The notes beneath the pieces were generated by a model. That model was given only the letters and a program-made list of their open reading frames with translations. It was not told where the DNA came from and ran no database searches. Position numbers and translations under genes: made by a program. This document shows positions 16,061 to 26,000 of a stretch of 64,000 nt of DNA, piece by piece; the first letter of the stretch is position 1, and each line of letters opens with the position of its first letter. Origin of the DNA: Streptomyces spectabilis. GTDB lineage: Bacteria; Actinomycetota; Actinomycetes; Streptomycetales; Streptomycetaceae. The stretch lies in assembly GCF_008704795.1 (NCBI RefSeq), contig NZ_CP023690.1:6210501-6274500 (forward strand), given 5' to 3'.

Positions 16061-17647
16061 TCATGGTGCGCAGACCTTGCCGTCCCGCGGGACCTTGCCC
16101 TTCAGCAGGTAGTCGTTCACCGTGCCGTCCACGCAGTCGCTGCCGTTGCCGTACGTTCCGTGGCCCTCGCCCTTCCAGGTGAGCTGGACGCCGACGCCCT
16201 CGCCCAGCTCGTCCGCCATCTTCCGGGCGCCCTCGTACGGCGTCGCCGGGTCGCCGGTGGTGCCGACGACCAGGACGGGGGCTGCGCCGGGGGCGCTCAC
16301 TTCGGGCGTGTCCTGAAGACCGGCCACCGGCCAGTCGTGGCACCAGCCCGCCGTGTCCCAGGCCATGAAGCCGCCGAACACCGGTGATATCTCGCGGAAC
16401 CGGGCGAGCCGCGCCTTGGCCTCGGCCGCCGTCGGCCGCTCCTTGGTGTCCCGGCAGGCGATCGCGCGCTGCGAGTGGCTCTGCGTGCTGTACGTGCCGG
16501 ACGCGCTCCGCTCGTTGTACGTGTCGGCCAGCTCGAGGAGCCCCGAGCCGTCGCCCTTCTCGGCCTTCTCCAAGGCGTCGGTGAGCACCGGCCAGGTCTG
16601 TCTGCTGTACAGCGCGACCAGGATGCCCGTCGTCGCGAGGGACTCGCTGAGCCTGCGGCCGGGCGTGGACGTCCGCAGCGGCTTCGCGTCCAGACGGCGC
16701 AGCAGGGCGGCTATCTTCCGCGTGCCCGTCCCGGGGACCTCCCCGGAGGACCTGAGGTAGTTCTCCAGGGCGCGCTGGAAGCCCCGCGCCTGGTTCCGCG
16801 CGTGGCCCACCGCGCCCGCCGTCGGGTCGACGGGCGCGTCGAGGGTGAGGCGGCCCACCTTCTCCGGGAACAAGTGGGCGTACGTGCCGCCCAGTTCGGT
16901 GCCGTACGAGATGCCGAAGTAGTGCAGCTTCTCGTCGCCGATGACCTGCCGCAGCACGTCCATGTCGCGGGCCGCGTCGGCCGTCGAGACGTGGGGGAGC
17001 AGCTTCTTCGCGTCCCGCGCGCAGCCCGCGCCGAACGCCGCCGCGTCGGCCAGATACGCCTTCTCCTCGGCCGCCGTGTCCGGTGTGGGGTCCCTGTTCT
17101 CCGCCGCCCGCGTCTGCTTGTCGCTGCGGCAGCGCAGGCCCTCGCTGCCCGCGACGCCGCGCGGGTCGAAGCTCACCAGGTCGTACCGCTCGCGCAGGTC
17201 GCCGTACGAACCCGCGAACGCCGGGAGCATGGAGACGCCCGAGCCGCCTGGGCCGCCGAAGTTGAACACGAGCGAGCCGATGCGGTCGCCGCGCTTCTTG
17301 GCGGTGGACGCGGCGCGGATCAGGGCGATGCCGATCGTCCCGCCGTCCGGCTTCGCGTAGTCCAGCGGGACCTTGAGGGTCGCGCACCGCCACTCGTCGC
17401 CGGGCGGCGCGTCCTCGCCCGAGCCCTCGCACGCGCGCCAGTCGAGCTTCTGCGAGACGACAGCCGCGGGCAGCGTGGACGAGGGGTCCGGCCGCGGCTC
17501 CGGGTCGGCGCCCTGCGCCGCGGGGCGCTCGCCGCTCCCGCCGCTCTTGCCGTTCTTGTCGTCGGACGAGCCGCTGCAGCCCGCGGCGAGAGCGGCCACC
17601 AGGGTCACCGTGGTGGCCAGAGCCGCCGACCGTACGAAACGCGGCAT
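16061..17647 (-). CDS. secreted lipoprotein tripeptidyl aminopeptidase-like hydrolase (S33)
   Basis: A 528-residue alpha/beta hydrolase of the Streptomyces tripeptidyl-aminopeptidase group (Tap/SlpD/SlpE type). The signal peptide ends in a lipobox, AAGC, with cysteine 24, followed by a Ser/Gly/Lys linker. The oxyanion region is NFGGPGGSG, the nucleophile is in GISYGTELGG, and the acid and base lie in TTGDPATPYEGA and GEGHGTYGN within the TAP-like C-terminal domain. It should be lipid-anchored outside the cell and release short N-terminal peptides. It is one of a tandem pair with the gene at 17.7-19.3 kb. Confidence 0.92.
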   Translation of the reverse strand: MPRFVRSAALATTVTLVAALAAGCSGSSDDKNGKSGGSGERPAAQGADPEPRPDPSSTLPAAVVSQKLDWRACEGSGEDAPPGDEWRCATLKVPLDYAKPDGGTIGIALIRAASTAKKRGDRIGSLVFNFGGPGGSGVSMLPAFAGSYGDLRERYDLVSFDPRGVAGSEGLRCRSDKQTRAAENRDPTPDTAAEEKAYLADAAAFGAGCARDAKKLLPHVSTADAARDMDVLRQVIGDEKLHYFGISYGTELGGTYAHLFPEKVGRLTLDAPVDPTAGAVGHARNQARGFQRALENYLRSSGEVPGTGTRKIAALLRRLDAKPLRTSTPGRRLSESLATTGILVALYSRQTWPVLTDALEKAEKGDGSGLLELADTYNERSASGTYSTQSHSQRAIACRDTKERPTAAEAKARLARFREISPVFGGFMAWDTAGWCHDWPVAGLQDTPEVSAPGAAPVLVVGTTGDPATPYEGARKMADELGEGVGVQLTWKGEGHGTYGNGSDCVDGTVNDYLLKGKVPRDGKVCAP

Positions 17648-17718
17648 GTCTCGCTTCCCCCCTCGAAAGAACGTCCAGCCATCCTAGGCGGGGCCACTGA
17701 CAGCGCCCCGGACGGTCC

Positions 17719-19308
17719 TCAACTGCCGGACGGGACCGCCCCCTTGTCCGCCCCGCAGACGGTGCCGGACTCCGGCACCGTCCCGTTCAGCAGATAGCCG
17801 TCCACGGCGCCCCGCACGCACGTGTCCTTGCTGTCGTACGCGCCGTGCCCCTGCCCCTTGTACGTCAGCTCGACGCCCACGCCCTCGCCGAGCGCGCCGA
17901 CCATCTTGCGGGCGCCCTCGTACGGCGTGGCGGGATCTCCGGTGTTGCCGATGACGAGGATCGGCGCCGCCCCGGAGGCCTGGACGTCCGGGTGGTCGGC
18001 CTGGCCCGGCACGGCCCAGTCGGTGCAGCCGAGCATGCCCCACGCCAGATAGTCGCCGAACAGCGGCGAGGCCTCCCGGAACCGGGGGAGCCGCGCCTCG
18101 ACGTCGGCCGTCGTGTAACGCGGCTTGTCGTCGGCGCAGTTGATGGCGACGTTCGCGGCGGACAGATTGCTGTACTCGCCGTCCTCGTCGCGCCCGTTCA
18201 TCGAGTCGGACAGCGCCATGAGGATCCGGCCGTCGCCGTCGTAGGCCTCGTCCAGGCCCTCGGTCAGGTACGGCCAGAAGTCCTGGGAGTACAGCGCCTG
18301 CACGATGCCGTTGGTGGCCGCGGTCTGGGTGAGGCGGCGCGGCGGGAGGCCGGGCAGCGGCTTGGCGTCCAGGTCCTTCAGGAGCCTGGCGATACGGGCC
18401 TCGACGTCGTCCTCGGTGTCGCCGACGGGGCAGTCGTCCTCCTGGGACACGCAGTCCTTCGCGAAGTTGTCGAGGGCGAGCTGGAAGCCCTCGGCCTGCC
18501 CCAGGGAGCCCTGCTCGGGCGTCTCGGTGGGGTCGACGACCGCGTCGAACACGGCACGGCCCACGTTCTTCGGGAACAAGTGGGCGTAGACGCCGCCGAG
18601 TTCGGTGCCGTAGGAGATGCCGAAGTAGTGCAGCTTGTCGTCGCCGAGCACCTGCCGCATGAGGTCCATGTCGCGGGCCACGTCGGTGGTGCGCACATGG
18701 GGGAGCACCGTGCCGGAGTTCTTCTCGCACGCCCCGTTGAAGCTCTTCACGTTGTCGATGAACTTCTTGCGCTCGGCCTCGTCGTCGGGTGTCGCGTCCT
18801 GCTGGAAGTACGTGTCGAGCTGTTCGTCGTCCTCGCACTTCACGCCGTCGCTGCGGCCGACGCCGCGCGGGTCGAAGCTCACCAGGTCGTACCGGGTGCG
18901 CAGCTTCGCGTAGTCGGCGCCGAACGCGGGCAGCGTGGTGACGCCCGAGCCGCCGGGGCCGCCGAAGTTGAACACGAGCGAGCCGATGCGCTTGTCCTTC
19001 GCGCCGCTGGAGCGCGCGCGGATGAGCGCGATGCCGATGGTGTCGCCCTCGGGCTTCTTCCAGTCCAGCGGGGCCTTCATGGTGGCGCACTGCCACGTGG
19101 CCCCGCCGGGCAGCGGTGAGGGGGCTCCGCCGCCGCCCTCGGCCGCGGACGGCGCCGGGCAGTCCTTCCAGCTCAGCTTCTGGTCCGGCCGGGCCTCGTC
19201 GGCGGCGTCTGCGCTGTCCGAGGCTCCGTCACCGCAGGCCGCGAGCGCGGTGGACAGCAGGACGGCGGTGGCGGCCAGGGTCCTGGCACGCGGCGGGAGC
19301 TTGGGCAT
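17719..19308 (-). CDS. second tandem lipoprotein tripeptidyl aminopeptidase-like hydrolase (S33)
   Basis: A 529-residue paralogue of the neighbouring peptidase, with the same layout: lipobox ALAAC at about residues 20-24, NFGGPGGSG, nucleophile motif GISYGTELGG, ILVIGNTGDPATPYEGA and GQGHGAYDS. I chose ATG 19308, because it gives a compact lipoprotein signal and has AGGATGG upstream; the frame continues 14 codons further. The two genes share strand and long identical motifs, so they arose by tandem duplication. The 71-base gap between them has no obvious terminator, so they may be co-transcribed. Confidence 0.92.
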   Translation of the reverse strand: MPKLPPRARTLAATAVLLSTALAACGDGASDSADAADEARPDQKLSWKDCPAPSAAEGGGGAPSPLPGGATWQCATMKAPLDWKKPEGDTIGIALIRARSSGAKDKRIGSLVFNFGGPGGSGVTTLPAFGADYAKLRTRYDLVSFDPRGVGRSDGVKCEDDEQLDTYFQQDATPDDEAERKKFIDNVKSFNGACEKNSGTVLPHVRTTDVARDMDLMRQVLGDDKLHYFGISYGTELGGVYAHLFPKNVGRAVFDAVVDPTETPEQGSLGQAEGFQLALDNFAKDCVSQEDDCPVGDTEDDVEARIARLLKDLDAKPLPGLPPRRLTQTAATNGIVQALYSQDFWPYLTEGLDEAYDGDGRILMALSDSMNGRDEDGEYSNLSAANVAINCADDKPRYTTADVEARLPRFREASPLFGDYLAWGMLGCTDWAVPGQADHPDVQASGAAPILVIGNTGDPATPYEGARKMVGALGEGVGVELTYKGQGHGAYDSKDTCVRGAVDGYLLNGTVPESGTVCGADKGAVPSGS

Positions 19309-19420
19309 GGGTCCATCCTGCGGGGGAGCAGGGCGGGGCGCTCGGGGCACGAGCCGTGCGGGTGACCTGGCGGCCTTCAGGGCGCGCGGAGGTGCCGTCC
19401 CGCGGGGGCGCCGGGGCGCG

Positions 19421-22345
19421 CTACAGCAGCCCCTTGCGCGTCAGATGGTTGAAGAACAGCCATCCGGGGAGCACCGGAAGCCACAGAGTCAGCAGCCGGT
19501 ACAGCAGCACGGCGGGCGCCGCCACGTCCTTGGGCACGCCCACCGCGACGAGGCCCAGCGTGAGCGTCGCCTCGACCGCGCCGATGCCGCCGGGGGTGGG
19601 CGCCGCCGAACCGAGCGCGTTGCCCGCGAGGAAGACCACGGCGACGCTGGCCAGGCTCAGGGTGCCCATCTCCTCGCTGGCGAACGCCCGTACGGACGCG
19701 TCCAGGCACAGCACGAAGAAGAACGTCAGGAGCAGCATCCCGCCGATGCCGGTGAGCAGCTTCTGCGGGCGCTGCAGGACGTCCAGCATGCGCGGCACGA
19801 CACCCGCGAACAGCGACCTCACGCGCGTGACGACGATTTTCCGCAGGAACGGGATGGCGGTCACCACCAGGACGAGCACCGCCACCGACAACAGGCCCGC
19901 GATGACCGTGCGCGACGGGGTGAGCGACGGCGTCTTCTCGGTGCCCGTCAGATAGCCGAAGACGAGCAGCAGCAGGATGTGCGAGCCGAGCCCGAACAGC
20001 TGCGAGGCGCCGACACTGGCCACCGCGAGCCCGGAGCGCACCCCGGACCGCTGGAGGAACCGGGTGTTCAGCGCGACACCGCCGACCGCCGCGGGCGCCA
20101 CGATCTTCACGAACGAACCGGCGACCTGCGCGGCCACCGCCCGCAGGAACGGCACCCGCTCCGGCACGAAGCCCAGCAGGCTCATCGCCGCCGCGAAGTA
20201 GCTCAGCGCCGAGAACGCCACGGCCGCGGCGACCCAGCCCCACTCGGCCTCTCCGACGATGGTGCCGAAGTCGACGTGGGTGAGCTGCGAGAGCAGGAAG
20301 TAGGCACCGATGGCACCGGCGATGAAGCTGATCAGCGTGCGCGGCCTGATCCGCTCCAGCTGCGCCGGCTCGATGGGGGCCGTCGGCCGGATCAGCAGCA
20401 CCTGGTGGCGGATCTGGGAGAGCAGGTCCTCCTCGCGCGCCTGCTCCAGAGCCTCGTCTATGGCCTGCTTCTCGGCCTGCTTCTCCGCGCGCAGCGACTT
20501 GCGGGCCGCCGCCGAGTCCGGGGCCTGCTCCTCCGGCGCGTTTTCGCCGCGCGCCAGCTTGGCCCGCTGGGACGCTTCAAGGACCGCTTCGCGCTCGCGC
20601 TGGGCGCGCTCGCGGGCCCGCTTGCGCAGCGTGGCGCGCGTGGAGCGCGTCAGGGCGATCGGCTGGAGCAGCGGCAGACAGTCGGCCACGGCGTCGGGCC
20701 CGAGCACCTTGACCGCGGAGGCGACCGCGCGCTCCGCGCCGACGCGCAGGCCGAAGGCGGTGAGCAGCTGCGCGATGTCCATCCGCAGCACGAGGTCACC
20801 GGCCGCGATCTCGCCGCCGCGCAGATCCGTCAGGATCACCCTGCCGGAACGATCCACCAGGATGGCGTCCCCGGCGAGCCTGCGGTGCGCGATCCGCCGC
20901 GACTGGAGCGCCCGCACCTGCCGCCAGGTCTCGCGCAGCAGCTCGTCGGTGAGGGCCACGTCGGGCAGCGAGTCCAGGGTCCGCCCGCCCGTGTGCTCGT
21001 AGACGAGGATCACCGCGTCCGGGCCCAGCTCGGAGGTGGCGATCAGCTTCGGCGCGTTGGCGCCCGCCGCGATCGCCGCGTACGCGAGCAGCGCCTCCTG
21101 CTCCAGTGCCTGACGTAGTGACTGAAGGCTGCGCCGGGTGGTGATGCTGCGTAGCGTGAGACGGCGCCAGACCCGGTAGAAGAAGCCCTGCGCCTGCTGC
21201 TCGCGGTCGATGACCGTGACGTCGAGCGGTGGTCCGTCCTCAAGCGTGACGAAGTAGCGCCGGCCGCGGTCGCCCTGGTCGGTGCTCTCCCCGGTGTCCT
21301 CGCGGGCGGCGCTCACCGGGCGGAAGCCGACGTGCCGCAGGCCCGCGAGCAGGGTCTGCCCGGTGGGCTGCACGTTCGGCGAGCCGACCGCGTACAACGT
21401 GCCGTACGCCACGGTCCAGCCGATCAGGACGGTCAGGATGATCGAGAAGGGGGTCGTGTTGCCCGACACGAGCATCGTGAAGGCTTCGAGCAGCAGCACG
21501 ACGAGCAGCACGACGCGCCAGCGCGGGCGGCGCGCCATGCCCACGGCCGTCATGTACGCGATGACAGGGGCGAGATAGCCGTGCACCGGGTCGGTCAGCG
21601 CGTGCACGTCGCCGGGCGAGGGCTGCGTCAGGGCGTCCTGGATGGACTCCGGGGCGCCCCTGGCGACCCACAGGTCGGTGGCCAGGGTGACCCCGTGCGC
21701 GAGCACGGCCGCGAGGACGCCGTCGGCGATGCGCAGCCCGTCCCGTTTGATCAGGCGCTCGATCGCGAAGGCCACGGGCACGAGCAGGACGCCGATGCTC
21801 GCGGTCAGGCCCGCCAGCTTCATCAGCAGGTCCGGCGGCTCGCCGGTGCCCGCGTTGATGTCCTGCTCCAGGCCCGACGTCGTGCCGTGCGCGAACGCGG
21901 AGATCGCGAGCAGCACGGCGATCGCCAGCACGCCGATGAGCAGCCGCATCAGGTCGGAGGGGCGGTGCACGCGCGCGGGGAGCAGCGGTTCGTCGCCCTC
22001 CACGCGCTCGGCGTAGGAGTCGTCGGCGCAGTCGGTGTCGAAGCCGGGCACGTCCGCCGGGGCCGCGGCCCGGTCGGGCGCGTCCGCGGGGTGGTCATCG
22101 GCGGGGCGGGACTTCGCGGCGTGCGGCTCCGTGGGACGCGGCTCGGCGGGGCGGGGCTCGGTGGTGTGCGGCTCGGGCATGCCGGGCGGCTGATCGGCGG
22201 CGGTCAGGGACCGAGACTCCCGGCCTTCCTCGGCCGCACCGACAGGCTCACCGGTACCCGGGCGTGACGTGTCCGCGGAGGTGCCAGCCGTCTTGTCGGA
22301 ATGCACGCTCTGCTGCTCCGTCGCCTCTTCTTGATCTCGTATCAC
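19421..22345 (-). CDS. large membrane protein: N-terminal TM block, kinase-like domain, LPG-synthase/flippase-like TM domain
   Basis: A 974-residue protein in four parts. A disordered Glu/Pro/Thr-rich N terminus (1-130) is followed by about six membrane helices (130-320). A soluble region (about 330-650) resembles a protein- or aminoglycoside-kinase fold: IAHRRLAGDAILVDRSG and VILTDLRGG stand where HRDxxxxN and DFG occur in kinases. HRD has become HRR and DFG has become DLR, so it may be a pseudokinase. After a charged helix, a C-terminal domain (about 680-970) has eight helices with SAAPTPGGIGAVEATLTLGL, as in the lysylphosphatidylglycerol-synthase membrane/flippase-like family. The GTG start has only a weak ribosome site. 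A role in lipid or glycan transfer is likely, but the substrate is unknown. Confidence 0.85.
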   Translation of the reverse strand: MIRDQEEATEQQSVHSDKTAGTSADTSRPGTGEPVGAAEEGRESRSLTAADQPPGMPEPHTTEPRPAEPRPTEPHAAKSRPADDHPADAPDRAAAPADVPGFDTDCADDSYAERVEGDEPLLPARVHRPSDLMRLLIGVLAIAVLLAISAFAHGTTSGLEQDINAGTGEPPDLLMKLAGLTASIGVLLVPVAFAIERLIKRDGLRIADGVLAAVLAHGVTLATDLWVARGAPESIQDALTQPSPGDVHALTDPVHGYLAPVIAYMTAVGMARRPRWRVVLLVVLLLEAFTMLVSGNTTPFSIILTVLIGWTVAYGTLYAVGSPNVQPTGQTLLAGLRHVGFRPVSAAREDTGESTDQGDRGRRYFVTLEDGPPLDVTVIDREQQAQGFFYRVWRRLTLRSITTRRSLQSLRQALEQEALLAYAAIAAGANAPKLIATSELGPDAVILVYEHTGGRTLDSLPDVALTDELLRETWRQVRALQSRRIAHRRLAGDAILVDRSGRVILTDLRGGEIAAGDLVLRMDIAQLLTAFGLRVGAERAVASAVKVLGPDAVADCLPLLQPIALTRSTRATLRKRARERAQREREAVLEASQRAKLARGENAPEEQAPDSAAARKSLRAEKQAEKQAIDEALEQAREEDLLSQIRHQVLLIRPTAPIEPAQLERIRPRTLISFIAGAIGAYFLLSQLTHVDFGTIVGEAEWGWVAAAVAFSALSYFAAAMSLLGFVPERVPFLRAVAAQVAGSFVKIVAPAAVGGVALNTRFLQRSGVRSGLAVASVGASQLFGLGSHILLLLVFGYLTGTEKTPSLTPSRTVIAGLLSVAVLVLVVTAIPFLRKIVVTRVRSLFAGVVPRMLDVLQRPQKLLTGIGGMLLLTFFFVLCLDASVRAFASEEMGTLSLASVAVVFLAGNALGSAAPTPGGIGAVEATLTLGLVAVGVPKDVAAPAVLLYRLLTLWLPVLPGWLFFNHLTRKGLL

Positions 22346-22518
22346 CAGTCACCGCCCGCATGATGGTGGCATGCCCCGCCGACAACGGGGGGCATCAGGG
22401 GGCAATCCGGGGGCGCGAAACGGTCACGATTTGCCACATAGGACCTTGTCGTCCAGGGTCCCCCACGCTCCGTGGCCACCCCGTCACCGTGTCCGTGGCA
22501 TGGGGCAGGATGGTCCGG

Positions 22519-22914
22519 ATGAGCGAGGAGAGCGCAGTGGTGCCGGAGCTTCCGGAGTACGCCGAGCGGGTCCTGGAAGTGGCGGAAATGATTCCCCCGG
22601 GCCGGGTGATGACCTACGGAGACGTCGCCGAGTGGCTGGAGGAGGGCGGCCCCCGCCAGGTCGGCCGGGTGATGGCCCTCTACGGAGGCGCGGTGCCGTG
22701 GTGGCGCGTGGTCCGCGCCGACGGCACCCTGCTGCCCGGACACGAACTGCGCGCCCTGGAGGCCTACCGCGCGGAGGGCACGCCCCTGCGGCAGGCGAGC
22801 CGGGCCGCGCAGGGCCACGTGCCGCGCATCGACATGCGCCGGGCGCGCTGGGACGGCGGGGCGGCCGCCGACGGCCCCGGCGGGCGGCCGCAGGCTCCGG
22901 AAGGTCACAACTGA
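22519..22914 (+). CDS. alkyltransferase-like (ATL) DNA-binding protein
   Basis: A 131-residue protein of the O6-alkylguanine-DNA alkyltransferase DNA-binding domain family. The wing and helix-turn-helix (IPPGRVMTYGDVAEWL) and the arginine-finger region RQVGRVM are present. The active-site PCHRV of true methyltransferases reads PWWRVV (residues 60-65), so the acceptor cysteine is replaced by W61. This defines ATL proteins, which bind alkylated guanine without repairing it and recruit nucleotide-excision repair. ATG 22519 is supported by AGGA eight bases upstream. The gene lies before adnA on the same strand, as Rv3204 lies near adnAB in mycobacteria. Confidence 0.92.
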   Translation: MSEESAVVPELPEYAERVLEVAEMIPPGRVMTYGDVAEWLEEGGPRQVGRVMALYGGAVPWWRVVRADGTLLPGHELRALEAYRAEGTPLRQASRAAQGHVPRIDMRRARWDGGAAADGPGGRPQAPEGHN

Positions 22915-23085
22915 CAGCTTCCGGCATCCGGGCCCGCGGCGGTGGGCCGCTGGTGGCCCGTACGGGGGAAGCCACACGCCCCACGCGACCGCTGGCGTAG
23001 CGTCGACAGCACGCATGCACCCTCACCCCGCGGCTGTCCCGCAGCCGCACCTCGACCAGAACACCCACCAGGACCGGCGACCCAC

Positions 23086-26000
23086 GTGAGCTCCACTTCA
23101 TCCGCCAGGCACGCGCGGCACCTGTCGTACCAGCAGGTACGACAGGGGGTCACGGGCGCCTATCGACTGGTGCGTACCCCACCGGTCTCCGCGGACCCCC
23201 CTGAGCTGGACGCACGTCAGCGCTCCGTGGTTGACCACGACGGCGGTCCGCTGCTCGTTCTCGCAGGTCCGGGCACCGGCAAGACCACGACCCTGGTCGA
23301 GTCGGTCGCCGCGCGCGTCGCCAAGGGCACCGACCCCGAGCGCGTCCTGGTGCTCACCTTCAGCCGCAAGGCCGCGGTGGAGCTGCGCGACCGGATGGCC
23401 CACCGGATCGGCGCCGCCGACGCCCCGCAGGCGACCACCTTCCACTCCTTCTGCTACGCCCTGGTCCGCGCCCACCAGGACGCCGACCTGTTCGTCGAGC
23501 CGCTGCGGCTGCTCTCCGGGCCCGAGCAGGACGTCGCCGTGCGCGAGCTGCTCGCCGGGCAGCTCGCCCTCGGCGAGGAAGGCCTCGCCCGGGTCCGCTG
23601 GCCGGACGAACTGCGCGCCTGCCTGACCACCCGCGGCTTCGCCGACGAGGTGCGCGCCGTCCTCGCCCGCAGCCGTGAGCTGGGCCTCGGCCCGGCCGCC
23701 CTCGACGCCTTCGCGCGCCGCAGCGGACGCCCCGACTGGCGCGCCGCGGCCGCGTTCCTCGCCGAGTACCTCGACGTCCTCGACCTCCAAGGGGTCCTCG
23801 ACTACGCCGAGCTGGTGCACCGCGCGGTGCTGCTCGCCCACCGCCCCGAGGTGGCACGGGCCCTTGCCGCGCAGTACGACGCCGTGTTCGTGGACGAGTA
23901 CCAGGACACCGACCCCTCCCAGGTGCGGCTGCTGCACGCCCTCGCGGGCGGGGGCCGCGACCTCGTCGCCTTCGGAGACCCGGACCAGTCGATCTACACC
24001 TTCCGGGGCGCCGACGTGAACGGCATCCTCCGCTTCCCGGCCGACTTCCCGCGCGCGGACGGCACCCCGGCACCGGTCGAGGTCCTGACGACGTCCCGCC
24101 GCTCGGGCGCCGGACTCCTCGCGGCCACCCGCCTCCTCACCCGCCGCATGCCGCTGACCCGGCTGCCCGCGGAGAAGGTGCGCGCCCACCGCGAGCTCGC
24201 CGCCGTCAGGGACGGCGGGCGCGTGGACGTCCTCACCTTCCCCACCGCGGGCGCGGAGATCGACAACATCGCGGACGTCCTGCGCCGCGCCCACCTGGAG
24301 GACGGCGTCCCCTGGAGCGAGATGGCCGTCCTCGTCCGCGCGGGCGCCCGCACCCTGCCCTCCTTCCGCCGCTCCCTCACCGCCGCGGGCGTCCCCCTGG
24401 ACATAGACGGCGACGACATCCCCCTGCGCCACGAACCGGCGGTGACGGCCCTCCTGACGGCCCTGCGGGCGGTGGCGACGGCGGAGGACCAGGCACGCGC
24501 GGGAGCCGCCCGGGGCGATGCGGCGACGGGGGCCGGGGCCCCTGAGGCGGAGACGGCTGCGGGGGACCGCCCTGAAGGCGCTGCGGAGGACCAGGCGCGC
24601 CCCGAAGACCCCGCGGCCGACCCGGCGGACGGTGCGGTCACCCCGGCCTGGCTCGGCACCGAGACCGCACTGACCCTGCTCACCTCCCCGCTCGCGGGCA
24701 TGGACGCCGCCGACCTGCGCCGCCTCGGCCGCGCCCTGCGCGAGGAGGAGCGCGCCGCAGGACAGCACCTGCCGCCGCCCTCCGACGAACTGCTCGCCCG
24801 CGCCCTCGCCGAACCGGAGCGGCTCGTCGCGCACGACCCCTCGTACGCCAAGGGCGCCCAGCGCCTCGGCGAGCTCCTCGGCCGGGCGCGCGCGTGCCTC
24901 GCGGGCGGCGGCACCGCCGAGCAGGCGCTCTGGGAGCTGTGGAACGGCACCCCCTGGCCGCGCCGCCTGGAACGCACCGCCCGGCGCGGCGGCGCGGCGG
25001 GCCGCAACGCCGACCGCGACCTCGACGCGGTGTGCGCCCTGTTCGCCACCGCGGCCCGCGCCGAGGAGCGCACCGGAGGCCGCGGCGCCCTGAACTTCCT
25101 GGAGGAGATCGAGGCCCAGGACATCGCCGCCGACACGCTCACCCGCCGCGCCGCGCGCCCCGACGCCGTACGCCTCATGACGGCACACCGCTCCAAGGGC
25201 CTGCAGTGGCGGCTCGTCGTCGTCGCGGGCGTCCAGGAGGGGCTCTGGCCCGACCTGCGCCGCCGCGGCTCCCTCCTGGAGGCCGACCGCATCGGGCGCG
25301 ACGGCATCGCCGAACCCCTCACCCCCGGAGCGCTCCTCTCCGAAGAGCGCCGACTGTTCTACGTCGCCGCCACGCGCGCGCGTGAACGCCTCGTCGTCAC
25401 CGCCGTCAAGGCACCCGCCGACGACGGCGACCAGCCGTCCCGCTTCCTCACCGAACTCGGCGTCGAACCCAAGGACGTGACCGGCCGCCCGCGCCGCCCG
25501 CTGTCCGTCTCCGCGCTCGTCGCCGAGCTGCGCGCCACGACCGTCGACCCGCACGCGTCGGACGCCCTGCGCGAGGCCGCCGCCCGGCGCCTGGCCCGCC
25601 TCGCCGGACTCGCCGACACCGACGGCCGTCCCCTCGTGCCGTCCGCGCACCCCTCCCGCTGGTGGGGCATGCACGAGCCGACAGCGAGCACCGCGCCCCT
25701 CCGGGACCGCGACAAGCCGGTCACCCTCTCCGGCAGCGCCCTGGACCAGCTCGCCAACACCTGCGCCCTGCAGTGGTTCCTGGGCCGCGAGGTGAAGGCG
25801 GACGCGCCCGCGACCGCCGCCCAGGGCTTCGGCAACGTCGTCCACGTCCTGGCCGACGAGGTGGCCTCCGGGCGCACGCCCGCCGATCTCGACGTCCTCA
25901 TGGAGCGCCTCGAATCGGTGTGGGACGCCCTCGCCTTCGACGCCCCCTGGAAGTCCGACCAGGAGAAAGAACACGCGCGCGGAGCGCTCGAACGGTTCCT

